Assembly (NCBI RefSeq): GCF_900070355.1
Contig: NZ_LN849456.1
Location: 682,001 to 746,000, forward strand
Direction of reading: 5' to 3'
DNA: 64,000 nucleotides
DNA from: Devriesea agamarum
Lineage (GTDB): Bacteria; Actinomycetota; Actinomycetes; Actinomycetales; Dermabacteraceae
In this document: positions 55,234-64,000 of the stretch, in pieces
Position numbering within the stretch: the stretch's first letter is position 1
How the letters are laid out: every line of letters begins with the position of its first letter
Notes under the pieces: model-generated
The model's input: the letters and a program-made list of their open reading frames with translations, nothing else
Databases searched by the model: none
Told to the model about the DNA's origin: nothing
Program-made: the position numbers and the translations under genes

Positions 55234-55812
55234 TTAACCTTCCACAGAATCCAGCACGCTGGCATAAAAGACGGTGGTTTCCCCGTATGTCCGCGTCATA
55301 TCCTCGGCGCACCCTTTCGGCCAGGTGATGGGCGGTGTGCGGGAGGACCGTTCGATCACCACGGTTGCTTCATCCGCGAGCAGGCGCTCATCAATGAGGG
55401 CTCGGCATAAGTCCTCAACCTCGGCGGTGGGCACATCGTAGGGCGGGTCGATCAGGACCAGATCAAAAGGCCCTGATACTCCCAATGCGCTGAGAGAGGA
55501 CTTCGCTCGAGCCGTGATGACCTCGGTGCACTCGGTGAGCCCGAGGGTCTGGCAGGTGCGCGCAATATTGCGGGCTGTTGCTTGGTGCGCTTCTACGAAG
55601 ACTGCCGAGCGTGCTCCTCGCGATAGCGCCTCCAACCCGAGGGCCCCGGTTCCGGCGAAAAGGTCGAGAACCTGTGCCTCGTCAATGACTCCGTACCCGT
55701 CGAGACGCGAAAAGATGGCTTCTCGGACACGATCACTGGTGGGTCGGGTGCGGTCTCCTCGGGGAGCGGGAATGGTTCTGCCCCCAAGGTCTCCGGCAAT
55801 AATGCGAGGCAT
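55234..55812 (-). CDS. rsmD: 16S rRNA (guanine-966-N2)-methyltransferase
   Basis: Methylates G966 of 16S rRNA. 192 residues: MPRIIAGDLGGRTIPAPRG at the N-terminus, RPTSDRVREAIFSRL, SAM motif VLDLFAGTGALGLEALSRGA and the N6/N2-methylation motif LVLIDPPYDV. The start at 55812 has GAGGA before it and follows the recG stop by one base; an upstream in-frame start would overlap recG. Confidence 0.95.
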   Translation of the reverse strand: MPRIIAGDLGGRTIPAPRGDRTRPTSDRVREAIFSRLDGYGVIDEAQVLDLFAGTGALGLEALSRGARSAVFVEAHQATARNIARTCQTLGLTECTEVITARAKSSLSALGVSGPFDLVLIDPPYDVPTAEVEDLCRALIDERLLADEATVVIERSSRTPPITWPKGCAEDMTRTYGETTVFYASVLDSVEG

Positions 55813-55813
55813 T

Positions 55814-58030
55814 TTAGGTCCTCTCGACATGGCCGCCGTCGGCGGCGGTTAACGCGGTCACTGCGTGGTGCAGCGAAGGATAGTTAGCCAAGCTTGGTTC
55901 CACGTCCACGATCCGTTCGGCTTCCTGACGGGCGGAAAAGACCAGGTCGGAGTCTTCGAGAACGTCTACTAGACGCAGTGCTGAACGTCCGGATTGAGCT
56001 GTTCCTACGAGGTTTCCTTCTCGCCGTTCGGACAGATCGTACCGTGCCAGCGCGAACCCGTCGGTGGTTGCGGCTAGCTGCTGTAAGTGATCAGATGCAG
56101 GCGAGCCGTGGGGAGTGTTGGTCACAAAAAATGCGATCCCCGGAGCCTCTCCGCGGCCGACCCGACCCCGCAGTTGATGCAGCTGGGAGACCCCAAAGCG
56201 TTCGGCGTCGAGGACGATCATGGTGCTGGCTCGAGGCACATCGACCCCCACTTCCACCACGGTGGTTGCCACGACGAGATCCACACGATGTGCCACGAAA
56301 TCGTCCATCACCCGCTGTTTATCTGCTGTATCCATGCGGCCATGCAGCGCGGCAAGCCGCCTCGTCTGTAACGCGGGATGGGAGGATAGTAGGCGGTATG
56401 TGTCGTTGACCGTGTGTATTCCAGCGCCATCATCGACTCCGTCGGCCTCATCGCGAAGGTTTAGGGTCTCGCTCTCCCCTTCTGCCCTGTCGTCAATGCG
56501 CGGGCACACCACAAATACTTGACGTCCGGCGGCAATCTCTTCGTCGGCGCGCTGCCACATCCGATCCATCCAGCGGTGATCTGATTCGTGCACCACGTAC
56601 GAGGTCACGCCTGACCGTTGCGCGGGGGTTTCGGTCAGGGTGAGCACATCGAGGTCCCCAAACAGGGTCAGCGCAGCTGTTCTCGGAATGGGGGTGGCAC
56701 TCATGACCAGCACGTGGGGTCTGACACCGTCGTCGCGGGTGAATCGCAGCCGTGAACGCTGGTGGACACCGAAGCGGTGTTGCTCATCGATGACGACTAG
56801 GCCCAGTGTCGGTAACTGGACTGTGTCAGATAGCAGGGCATGGGTGCCTACTACGAGGGCGGGCTGGCCTGAGGCTAAGTCGGCGAGCGCTGCCCGCCGA
56901 GCCGGTGCACGCGTGGACCCGGTCAGGAGATGAATCCGGGTGGCTTCGGGATCGGCGTGGATGGTTCCCGCTGTGCCGAGATCGCCGAGGAACTGACTGA
57001 TGGTCCGATAATGCTGTTCAGCGAGCACTTCCGTCGGGGCGAGCAGAGCCGCTTGGGTGCCGGAATCTACCGCTTGCAGCATCGCAAGCAAGGCCAGAAT
57101 TGTTTTGCCGGATCCCACGTCGCCCTGTAACAAAATATTGGAGGGATGCGGACGCTTCAGCCGGCCAGAGATCTCATCGAGAACTGTGTGCTGGCCCGCT
57201 GTCAGGGTGAACGGTAGCCGTTCGCGTACGCGTCGGGTCAGCGGGTCATGCGATGCGAGCGGTGATGCGGGTTGCTGGCCGTCTTCGAGGCGCCGCAGCG
57301 CAAAGATGGTCTGCAGAATAAAGGCTTCCTCGAATGCGAGACGCCGACGTCCTAACCTGGCGTCGGCGAGGTCACGAGGCGCATGGACCATGCGCAATGC
57401 GTCAGGCAGCTCCAGCAAACCTTGGCGCTTGACGACTTCCGTCGGCACCGGGTCCACGAGACCTCCCGGCGGAAGGGTGCCTACATAGTCCATGAGTCTT
57501 TCGTACGCGCGGCGCATCGTGATCTGTTTGATCTCGGCCCGCAAGGGGTACACGGGTTTAGGGGCAAGCACCGTACGCATGAGATCCGGATTGTCGTGGT
57601 CGAGAACCTCGTAATCAGGGTGAACGATTTGCAAAGCACCCTGGTGCACGCCGATCGTGCCGCTGACCACCACTCGGCGCCCCGGTGTGAGTCGGCGTTC
57701 GTGAAAAGCCAGCAGCCCGGGGTTGTGGACAAAAAATGTGAGGGCAAGTGATCGCGATCCGTCGCTCACTCGAGCATTGAGGAGCGAGCCGCGTCGGCGT
57801 GCCATGGCTCGCACCGTGACATCCTCAACGGTGACCAGCACGGTGGCGCTTTCACCGGGTGCGAGCCGGTCGAGCGAGGCAATGTCACCGGGGACCTCAT
57901 AGCGCCGCGGAAGAATTCGCAGGGCGGAGTCAATGTCGTCTGCTCCCAAGGAACGAATGGCCTTGAGCTGAGCCTGCGTCAGCAGCGCAGAGAGCGAACG
58001 ACCAGACCCTTGCGTTTGATGCGCCCTCAT
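55814..58030 (-). CDS. recG: ATP-dependent DNA helicase RecG
   Basis: Branch-migrating helicase that rescues stalled forks. 738 residues: an N-terminal wedge/OB domain (about 40-170), then superfamily 2 helicase motifs LLQGDVGSGKTILALLAM, LAPTEVLAEQHYRTI, VIDEQHRFGVHQR, MSATPIPRTAALT and QLRGRVGRGEAPG. GGAGG precedes the ATG. The DAK-like phosphatase (yloV) gene and rpmB often found before recG are not in the 240-bp gap upstream. Confidence 0.96.
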   Translation of the reverse strand: MRAHQTQGSGRSLSALLTQAQLKAIRSLGADDIDSALRILPRRYEVPGDIASLDRLAPGESATVLVTVEDVTVRAMARRRGSLLNARVSDGSRSLALTFFVHNPGLLAFHERRLTPGRRVVVSGTIGVHQGALQIVHPDYEVLDHDNPDLMRTVLAPKPVYPLRAEIKQITMRRAYERLMDYVGTLPPGGLVDPVPTEVVKRQGLLELPDALRMVHAPRDLADARLGRRRLAFEEAFILQTIFALRRLEDGQQPASPLASHDPLTRRVRERLPFTLTAGQHTVLDEISGRLKRPHPSNILLQGDVGSGKTILALLAMLQAVDSGTQAALLAPTEVLAEQHYRTISQFLGDLGTAGTIHADPEATRIHLLTGSTRAPARRAALADLASGQPALVVGTHALLSDTVQLPTLGLVVIDEQHRFGVHQRSRLRFTRDDGVRPHVLVMSATPIPRTAALTLFGDLDVLTLTETPAQRSGVTSYVVHESDHRWMDRMWQRADEEIAAGRQVFVVCPRIDDRAEGESETLNLRDEADGVDDGAGIHTVNDTYRLLSSHPALQTRRLAALHGRMDTADKQRVMDDFVAHRVDLVVATTVVEVGVDVPRASTMIVLDAERFGVSQLHQLRGRVGRGEAPGIAFFVTNTPHGSPASDHLQQLAATTDGFALARYDLSERREGNLVGTAQSGRSALRLVDVLEDSDLVFSARQEAERIVDVEPSLANYPSLHHAVTALTAADGGHVERT

Positions 58031-58272
58031 ATGGTCCTCCCCTCGCCAGATACGCTACGGCCCCCTAACCCTATCGGCGTCATCCGACATCCGGTCTGAC
58101 ATACGTGTTCGTTCACGGCATGGCGTTCGTCAGTGCCCTTGCGGCGTGGGGTCTGCTCGCCGCATGGCAAAGGCAGCATCTATGTACCCGTCCCTGCCCC
58201 GGTGACCTGAACAATATGGAGGCAAATATGGCGGGATGCAGACACCGACGGTTCTGGTGCTCTGGCAGTAGT
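58031..58272. other. Intergenic region between thiL and recG
   Basis: About 240 bp with no gene. The minus-strand recG promoter probably lies here (TAGCGT about 30 bp before its ATG). No rpmB or ncRNA recognised. Confidence 0.4.
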
Positions 58273-59367
58273 TCAGCCGGTCTGATGGAAGTGGTCGAAA
58301 CCCGCGCCAGCAATGGGTGCTCCGCCGTAGGTCACCCATGGCCCCGAGCGCAATCCCCGGTGAGCATCTGCTGCGATGAGCCGACCGATCACTCGGAAAC
58401 CTTTCGGAACCCCGTCTTGAGCGAATGAGGCCAGCATTAGGTGTTCTTCGCCCCCGTGGAGAACCCAATCCAATGCCATGGCTCGCGCGCGTTCGGTGAG
58501 CGCAGCCGGATCGCAGGTGTCCTTCAGTAAGGCTCGGGCGCAGGGAAGTAACTCGTGGATATCGGCCTTGAGAGCTTCCGGGTCGAGGTCCACTCGCACG
58601 TTGCTTGCGCGTGCTATCCGTCCTGTATCGCGCACCAGACCGTCCGAAAGGTCCATCATGGCGTGCACTTTGCCTGTGCGCGCCACCTCATAGCCAAGCC
58701 GAAGATCCGGGTCCGGAGCGTGGTGGACCTCGATGAGCGGCTGCGCTATGGCCGGCGGTTTCCCCGACAGGATCGCTGCTAATCCTGCGGCGGATCGGCC
58801 TAGGGCTTTGCCACCAATGGCAAGAACGTCACCGGCTTGGGCACCGCTACGGGTAATGGCTGGGTGAGTGAGCGCTCCTGTGGCGGTCACTGTGATGCTG
58901 AGGCAGGGGCCAGCACCGAGGTCCCCTCCGACAATCGAGGCACCATCGCGGGCAGCGCGCTGCGATATCCCCTGGGCGAACTGGCTGATCCAGTCGAGGG
59001 GAAGGTCCGCAGGGAGCGTCAGGCTGACGACCAATGCCATGGGCTGGGCGCCCATCGCGGCGATATCCGCCATGTTTTGCACCGCTGCTTTGTGCCCAAT
59101 CGAGTAGGGCGGGGCGCAGTCCCGTAGAAAGTCTTGGCCTTCGGTCATGGTGTCGGTGGTGATGACTAGTCGCGATGACGGTAGGTGCAGGATCGCTGCG
59201 TCGTCGCCCGGCCCGATCTCTACGTTTTCGCCTTGGGGCAATAGGGGTCCGATGAGATCCAGGATGTCCTGTTCGCTTACCTTTGCTACGCACAGTTCGG
59301 TGCGGGGGCGAGTTATTCCTCGAGCGTTGAGGGGCTCGGAACCGGGGTGCGGACGCGGGTTCGACAT
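58273..59367 (-). CDS. thiL: Thiamine-monophosphate kinase
   Basis: Last step of thiamine diphosphate synthesis. About 364 residues. VEIGPGDDAAILHLPSSRLV and TTDTMTEGQDF are the nucleotide and metal sites, KAAVQNMADIAAMGAQPMAL and GGDLGAGPCLSITVTATGAL the family core, and AMMDLSDGLVRDTGRIA the C-terminal lobe. The start is uncertain: ATG 59367 has no ribosome binding site, and a GTG at 59394 is also in frame. No TPP riboswitch is evident. Confidence 0.94.
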   Translation of the reverse strand: MSNPRPHPGSEPLNARGITRPRTELCVAKVSEQDILDLIGPLLPQGENVEIGPGDDAAILHLPSSRLVITTDTMTEGQDFLRDCAPPYSIGHKAAVQNMADIAAMGAQPMALVVSLTLPADLPLDWISQFAQGISQRAARDGASIVGGDLGAGPCLSITVTATGALTHPAITRSGAQAGDVLAIGGKALGRSAAGLAAILSGKPPAIAQPLIEVHHAPDPDLRLGYEVARTGKVHAMMDLSDGLVRDTGRIARASNVRVDLDPEALKADIHELLPCARALLKDTCDPAALTERARAMALDWVLHGGEEHLMLASFAQDGVPKGFRVIGRLIAADAHRGLRSGPWVTYGGAPIAGAGFDHFHQTG

Positions 59368-59618
59368 GGCGTCAACTTTAGAACCGTTATCCACCCCTCT
59401 CGCCTAACAGTCTCCTATATATGTTTTAGAAATAACAGCGTTAATAAGGTGTTACTCATCTAGCGGCTGCGCAATGCGAAGTCCTTTAAGCTCAGCGTGT
59501 GACCCCTCGGCAAACCCCGCTTCACAACGCGTCCCCTGCCGCTGCCCTATCCCCCACAGCGACGTCTGCCCAAAACAGAGCAGGGCATGGGATAAAGCCC
59601 CGGTGCACACGGCGGGCC

Positions 59619-60095
59619 ATGCGCACAAGCCTGCTCGCACTGGCCGCGCTGCCTGCTCTAGTGCTCACTGCGTGCTCACCGCTGCGAGTACCCCCAGGAC
59701 CACACCGAACTGACCCCTTATGCGCACGCATCGTGGCCCAAGCACCCCAGCAACTCCTCGGCCAATCGCGACAGGAAACCTCATCGCAGGGCACAGTGGC
59801 CTGGGGCAACGGCGAGCGCGCTGTGATTTTGCGCTGCGGAGTGGAACCCCCAGCACCCACCACCGATGCCTGCACCACAATCACGACGGCCTCCGGCATT
59901 GGAATCGACTGGATTGTGGCCGAAGGCGGCCGCAACAGCATGACCTTTACGACCTACGGACGCGTGCCCGCCGTCGATGTCAGCGTTCCGCGAGGTGTGG
60001 GAGGAGACCAGGCTTCAGCCGCTGTGCTCGACCTCGCCCCTCTCATCGCATCGCTTCCAGTCCGTGCCCACTGTCTTGGACCCGCCGACGGCTAA
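59619..60095 (+). CDS. DUF3515 lipoprotein
   Basis: A 158-residue exported protein. MRTSLLALAALPALVLTACS is a signal peptide with a lipobox (LTAC), so it should be lipid-anchored on the outer face of the membrane. The remainder has spaced cysteines (CARIVAQAPQQLLGQ, ILRCGVEPPA, CTTITT, HCLGPADG) typical of DUF3515. A frame open to 59499 would add 40 residues that do not fit a signal peptide. It lies between ddl and thiL, as in many actinobacteria, but on the opposite strand. Function unknown. Confidence 0.8.
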   Translation: MRTSLLALAALPALVLTACSPLRVPPGPHRTDPLCARIVAQAPQQLLGQSRQETSSQGTVAWGNGERAVILRCGVEPPAPTTDACTTITTASGIGIDWIVAEGGRNSMTFTTYGRVPAVDVSVPRGVGGDQASAAVLDLAPLIASLPVRAHCLGPADG

Positions 60096-60138
60096 CGATC
60101 ACCAACGTCCGCGAGCACAGCGGCGCGTCACATCTTGG

Positions 60139-61257
60139 TTAGCGCAGCCCAGTCCGCCGGGTCCGTGCGCGTTCAATGAGCTCGGTCAGCAGCTGCCGAT
60201 ACGGCAGACCCATGGCCTCCCACAGCACGGGGAACATCGAGCTGGGAGTGAACCCCGGAATCGTGTTGACTTCGTTGACCACCACACCGCGGTCAGTCAC
60301 AAACACATCAACCCTGGCGAGCCCTTCAAGCCCCAGCACCGCAAAAGCGGTGGCAGCCACCGACCGCACCGCAGCAACCTGGTCATCCGATAGGTCAGCG
60401 GGCACCAGGATGTTGACCTCTCCCACGCCGAAATACTTCGACTCGTAGTTGTAAAACTCCAGGTCATCACCGGTCACGATTTCACCGGGCAGGCTAGTGC
60501 GCGGCATTTGACCGAACTCACCCTCGAGCACGGCGCACTCCACTTCCCGACCGCTGACCCCTTTCTCCACCAGCACCCGGGGGTCCTGGGCGAAAGCCGT
60601 CTCCATCGCCGCATCGAGTTGCGACAGATCAGTTACTTTGCTGACCCCAAAACTCGACCCTGCACGGCACGGCTTCACAAACAGCGGCAGACCGAGATCT
60701 CGGCAGCGCGCCGCAATCCCATGGGAGTCGTGCTTCCACTCCTGATCGCGAACTAAAAAGCCATCGGCAACCTGAATCCCGGCATGGGCCAGCATGACTT
60801 TGGTGGTGTGTTTATCCATGCACGCGGCTGACCCGAGCACGCCGGACCCCACATACGGCACATCAAATAACTCGAGCAGACCTTGGATGGTGCCATCCTC
60901 GCCGTATGGTCCGTGCACAAGGGGAAACACGACATCGATGTCGGTAAGGGGCTGCACCGCCCCATCGCGAATGACCCGCAGCGATATGCGCTCGCCCTCG
61001 CGCCGCGTCGATGTCGGCAAAAGCACTTCGTCGCCATCGGACGGAACCGACGGGGTTTGTCCGTCCCGCATCGACCACGCCGCCGGATCCTCGCTGACCA
61101 GTACGAAGCGCCCCTGATCGGTTATCCCGATCGGCACGATGTCGTAGCGGTCTTTGTCCAACGCTGCCATGACACAACCCGCGGTGAGACAAGAAATCCC
61201 GTGTTCTGCGCTGCGCCCCCCGAACAGCAGGGCGACAGTGGTCTTCGTAGAGCTCAT
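60139..61257 (-). CDS. ddl: D-alanine--D-alanine ligase
   Basis: Makes the D-Ala-D-Ala dipeptide of peptidoglycan. 372 residues: VALLFGGRSAEHGISCLTAG at the N-terminus, VFPLVHGPYGEDGTIQGLLE, PLFVKPCRAGSSFGVSKV and VNEVNTIPGFTPSSMFPVLW. SAEHGIS differs from the common SxEHxVS only conservatively. The start at 61257 follows the gpsA stop by four bases; the frame open to 61341 overlaps gpsA. Confidence 0.96.
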   Translation of the reverse strand: MSSTKTTVALLFGGRSAEHGISCLTAGCVMAALDKDRYDIVPIGITDQGRFVLVSEDPAAWSMRDGQTPSVPSDGDEVLLPTSTRREGERISLRVIRDGAVQPLTDIDVVFPLVHGPYGEDGTIQGLLELFDVPYVGSGVLGSAACMDKHTTKVMLAHAGIQVADGFLVRDQEWKHDSHGIAARCRDLGLPLFVKPCRAGSSFGVSKVTDLSQLDAAMETAFAQDPRVLVEKGVSGREVECAVLEGEFGQMPRTSLPGEIVTGDDLEFYNYESKYFGVGEVNILVPADLSDDQVAAVRSVAATAFAVLGLEGLARVDVFVTDRGVVVNEVNTIPGFTPSSMFPVLWEAMGLPYRQLLTELIERARTRRTGLR

Positions 61258-61261
61258 TGGT

Positions 61262-62278
61262 TTACAGTACCCGCCCACCGGGTATTTCCTCACGCAGAGG
61301 ACGCGCCAGCAGCCGCGCCGTGGTGTGTTCAATTCCCGCACCGTGATGGACTACATCCACCACCGCAGCGGTGAGTGGCATGTCCACCCGGTGGCGCCGC
61401 GCCAGCTCTAAAACAGCCGGCGCCGTCGTCACGCCTTCCGCCGTTTGACCGGCCTGCCGCACTGCTTCCTCAAGAGGCAATCCTTGCCCCAGATATGTGC
61501 CCACTCGGTTATTGCGAGACAGCGGGGAGGCACAGGTCGCCACTAAATCCCCGAGACCCGCTAAACCCGCGAAGGTCTGTTCATCCGCCCCCAGCGCAAT
61601 CCCTAGCCGCGTGATCTCCGCCAGTCCCCGAGTCATCAGCGTGGCGGTCGTGTTATGGCCGTATCCAGCGCCGCCAGCCATTCCTACCGCGAGCGCAATC
61701 ACATTTTTCGTGGCGCCCGCGATCTCGACTCCGACCGGGTCGCGGGATAGATACGGTCGAAAATACGGTGCGGCCAGCATTTTGGCGACCTGTGCGGTGA
61801 GATCATCGTCGATCCCAGCCACCGCGCTCGCACTCGGTTGTTTAGCGGCGATCTCGCGGGCAAGATTCGGCCCCGACAGCACCAGCACGCGTTCCGGCGG
61901 GACATTGCCCGCCTCGCTAATCACCTCGCTCATCCGCAGATCGGTGCCCTGTTCTATTCCTTTGGCGAGTGAGAGCACCGGCACCTCGGGCAGGGCAGGG
62001 CACTGGTGCCCCAGGCAGTGGCGCAACGCTTGGGCGGGTATCGCACACACGATGAGCTGCGTGTCGCTCAGCGCATCGGCAATTCGGGAGGTGGCCGTCA
62101 CCCGCTCGTGTAGCGCAACACCGGGCAGATAAGCCTCGTTGCATCCACGCCGCCTAATCTCCTGAGCGATAGACGTCCTACGGGCCCACAGGGTCACATT
62201 TCCCCCGGCGTCTGCGATCACGTTCGCAATCACGGTGCCCCAGGAACCGGCACCGAGAACAGCGACCCGAGGTGACAT
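61262..62278 (-). CDS. gpsA: Glycerol-3-phosphate dehydrogenase (NAD(P)+)
   Basis: Supplies glycerol-3-phosphate for phospholipids. 338 residues: Rossmann motif VAVLGAGSWGTVIANVIADA, SLAKGIEQGTDLRMSEV, VLSGPNLAREIA, the catalytic lysine in GATKNVIALAVGMAGGAGYG and the substrate loop GLAGLGDLVATCASPLSRN. Thirteen bases after plsC, in a lipid and envelope operon. Confidence 0.96.
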   Translation of the reverse strand: MSPRVAVLGAGSWGTVIANVIADAGGNVTLWARRTSIAQEIRRRGCNEAYLPGVALHERVTATSRIADALSDTQLIVCAIPAQALRHCLGHQCPALPEVPVLSLAKGIEQGTDLRMSEVISEAGNVPPERVLVLSGPNLAREIAAKQPSASAVAGIDDDLTAQVAKMLAAPYFRPYLSRDPVGVEIAGATKNVIALAVGMAGGAGYGHNTTATLMTRGLAEITRLGIALGADEQTFAGLAGLGDLVATCASPLSRNNRVGTYLGQGLPLEEAVRQAGQTAEGVTTAPAVLELARRHRVDMPLTAAVVDVVHHGAGIEHTTARLLARPLREEIPGGRVL

Positions 62279-62291
62279 AGCCTGCCCTTTC

Positions 62292-63062
62292 CTAGGCTTT
62301 ATTCCTGCGCCGCACCAGGCCTCGCCGTAAACGCCGTCCTACCTCTGGACGGTGAGCGTCGCGCCGGCCGTCGTACACGGTGTCAGGCGGCGTTTGAGAG
62401 CGCAGCTGGGCCAGCATCGCAGTCACAGCGTTCATGGCCTCGTCCGTAATTCGGCGGGCGGCCTGGTACTCATCCTCGTGGGGTCGCTGCGTCGCCACAA
62501 TAGCGGGGCCCACAATAATCTGTATTCCCCCGCGGGGCCGCAGATGCAGCTTGCAGGTTCGGGTTGGGTTGACCTTGTGGGAACCCCAGCACGCGATGGG
62601 AATGAGTGGGGCACCGGTGCGCAGAGCGAGTCGGGCAGCGCCGGTGCGTGCCCTCATGGGCCACAGCCCCGGGTCGCGGGTGTAGGTTCCCTCCGGGTAG
62701 ACCGTCAACACCTGACCGGCGCACAGCGCACTTTCAGCGGCGGCCAGGGCATCCTGAGATCGCCCACGCCCGCGGGATACCGGTATCTGGCCGGTACGTC
62801 GCAATAACGTTCCCAGCACCGGAATACTAAACAGTGAGTCTTTAGCAAGGAAACGCGGCGGTATCCCCGAATCCACCAGCAGGTGTCCGTACGCGAGAGG
62901 ATCGAAGGCACTGGTGTGATTGCCAATCACAATGGCCCCACCCTGGCTCGGAAGATTCTCCTGACCACTCCAGTGGCGGGCTGAAATAGCGACGAGCGCC
63001 GGTCTGAGCCCAAGTGCAGCGATCCGAATCACCCACGGCATCCGGCGATCGGTGGACACCAT
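62292..63062 (-). CDS. plsC: 1-acyl-glycerol-3-phosphate acyltransferase-like protein
   Basis: Acylates lysophosphatidate in the membrane. 256 residues with the PlsC blocks: the catalytic NHTSAFDPLAYGHLL (NHxxxxD), RTGQIPVSRGRGRSQDAL, and the glycerol-phosphate site YPEGTYTRD. The ATG at 63062 shares its A with the stop of the gene upstream (TGATG). Immediately before gpsA, which supplies its substrate. Confidence 0.92.
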   Translation of the reverse strand: MVSTDRRMPWVIRIAALGLRPALVAISARHWSGQENLPSQGGAIVIGNHTSAFDPLAYGHLLVDSGIPPRFLAKDSLFSIPVLGTLLRRTGQIPVSRGRGRSQDALAAAESALCAGQVLTVYPEGTYTRDPGLWPMRARTGAARLALRTGAPLIPIACWGSHKVNPTRTCKLHLRPRGGIQIIVGPAIVATQRPHEDEYQAARRITDEAMNAVTAMLAQLRSQTPPDTVYDGRRDAHRPEVGRRLRRGLVRRRNKA

Positions 63063-63625
63063 CAAGAATCCGTATCGCGCGTAGCCTGCGGCAAAACCCG
63101 CTGGTCCGGGGACGGCAGGGCTGGCGGTACGGATTTGCCGTCCAGCTGCCGAGTGTCGCGGGCCTGGATCCGCGCGCGGTGACGCACCGTGACGCCAGCG
63201 CGGCGGGCGAGCGTATTGGTGGTCTGAGCGTGCGTGATCCGGCGCATAGCAAAAATCATCCGGCCTCGCAGCGTTTTGTACTTCACGGCCGTCGTGACCC
63301 GAAGTAAACGCCCGTCCGGTTCGATCCCGACTGCGATCCTGAGCATCAGGTCACGGTCATCTTGAATAATCAGGGCCTCATCGTCGGTGGTTTCGGCCAC
63401 CACCGCACTCTTGGGCAGCGGCGGCACCAAGTCCACCACGCGTAGCAGCTCGTTGCGTACGGCCCGCGCGCCCCGTCGCACCAGTGGCACGTTTTCGGGC
63501 GCGAACATGGCTTCAGCCCACACCTGCGGGTCAGAAACCGCTACGCCTCGGGTGGGAACGATCAAAACGTCGCAGTAGTCCGGGACGGGAATGTCCCTCA
63601 GGGCAAGAGACTCATATCCGTTCAC
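63062..63625 (-). CDS. Uncharacterised protein between murA and plsC
   Basis: A 187-residue soluble protein. SLALRDIPVPDYCDVLIVPT, PVWAEAMF-like VWAEAMFAPENVPLVRRGAR, VVAETTDDEALIIQDDRDLM and VTTAVKYKTLRGRMIFAMRR suggest a DUF2867-like lipid or ligand-binding fold, an impression only. The last ~35 residues are polar and unconserved-looking. It overlaps murA (ATGA) and plsC, so it belongs to this envelope operon. Confidence 0.7.
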   Translation of the reverse strand: MNGYESLALRDIPVPDYCDVLIVPTRGVAVSDPQVWAEAMFAPENVPLVRRGARAVRNELLRVVDLVPPLPKSAVVAETTDDEALIIQDDRDLMLRIAVGIEPDGRLLRVTTAVKYKTLRGRMIFAMRRITHAQTTNTLARRAGVTVRHRARIQARDTRQLDGKSVPPALPSPDQRVLPQATRDTDS

Positions 63626-64000
63626 GGCGCATCCTCGTCGCGGAATTCGGCCCCAAGAGCCGTGAGCTTCTCACGGAACAGTTCATAGCCGCGGTCAATC
63701 AGGTCAATTCCGTGGATGCGGGAGACTCCATCAGCGGCAAGCGCTGCAATCAGGTAGGAGAATCCGCCGCGTAGATCGGGGACTTCAATTTCTGCTGCTT
63801 TTAAGGGGGTGGCACCCGAGATAACTGCCGAATGGTTGAAGTTGCGCTGGCCAAAACGGCACCGCGAACCGCCGAGGCACTCGCGGTACACCTGGATTTT
63901 GGCTCCCATGTCATTGAGGGCGCGGGTGAAGCCGAGACGGTTTTCATACACCGTCTCATGCACGATCGATAGGCCTTCCGCCTGAGTGAGAGCGACCACT
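63622..64000 (-). CDS. murA: UDP-N-acetylglucosamine 1-carboxyvinyltransferase (3' part)
   Basis: The C-terminal ~125 residues of the first committed enzyme of peptidoglycan synthesis; the gene starts beyond the window edge. VPDLRGGFSYLIAALAADGV followed by SRIHGIDLIDRGYE is the well-known end of MurA (family DLRAGAALVIAAL..., IDRGYE). Heads the operon murA-unknown-plsC-gpsA-ddl as far as visible. Confidence 0.95.
   Translation of the reverse strand, partial: VVALTQAEGLSIVHETVYENRLGFTRALNDMGAKIQVYRECLGGSRCRFGQRNFNHSAVISGATPLKAAEIEVPDLRGGFSYLIAALAADGVSRIHGIDLIDRGYELFREKLTALGAEFRDEDAP

Noticed and set aside
58105-58428. Plus-strand ORF between recG and thiL
   Set aside because: Overlaps the thiL end, odd composition, no ribosome binding site or family match; it is a shadow.
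1-64000. CRISPR arrays, rRNA genes or further tRNAs
   Set aside because: No regularly spaced repeats and only one tRNA cloverleaf found by reading both strands.

Overview
The window looks like the chromosome of a high-GC Gram-positive bacterium (Actinomycetota, most likely Micrococcales). The reasons are an Lsr2-type nucleoid protein, an Rne/Rng ribonuclease with a very long low-complexity N-terminus, the gene neighbourhoods murA/plsC/gpsA/ddl/thiL/recG/rsmD/coaD/yceD/rnc/mutM and rplU/rpmA/obgE/proB, cydABDC, and promoters that look leaderless. I cannot name the genus from sequence alone. No CRISPR array, prophage or complete insertion sequence is visible.

Layout. 1-12.9 kb: metabolic and repair genes (putA, a UDP-glucose pyrophosphorylase, metG, an O-acetylhomoserine sulfhydrylase, divergent tag/ogt for alkylated DNA, a fused pabAB, lsr2). 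12.9-21.8 kb: a loosely packed variable stretch with a frameshifted Nudix gene, a nitronate monooxygenase-like flavoprotein, two methyltransferases, two MFS exporters with adjacent regulators (XRE, ArsR), undefined gene remnants and then tRNA-Ala(GGC). 21.8-36.5 kb, mostly minus strand: an operon of a 52-residue membrane protein, nadD, a membrane protein, rsfS and a phosphatase; proA; rbsK; rplU-rpmA-obgE-proB; rne; pspA; and a coiled-coil membrane protein. 36.7-45.2 kb: cydABDC translationally coupled to a GAF histidine kinase, facing a NarL-type response regulator.

45.2-52.2 kb is the accessory hot spot. It holds a frameshifted C-terminus of a polymorphic toxin, an Imm26-like immunity gene, a DUF695-like gene split by an in-frame TAA, a decayed YefM/YoeB toxin-antitoxin pair whose toxin has lost catalytic residues, an intact two-gene ATPase/RloB (RloAB or AbiL-like) defence module, and an NTF2-like gene. 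The last part (48.5-52.2 kb) is bracketed by the real mutM 3' end and a degenerate second copy of that same 3' end. That is the footprint of an element that integrated into the end of mutM.

52.2-64 kb: conserved housekeeping genes, nearly all minus strand (mutM, rnc, yceD, coaD, rsmD, recG, thiL, ddl, gpsA, plsC, an unknown gene and the 3' part of murA), with a DUF3515 lipoprotein gene on the plus strand.
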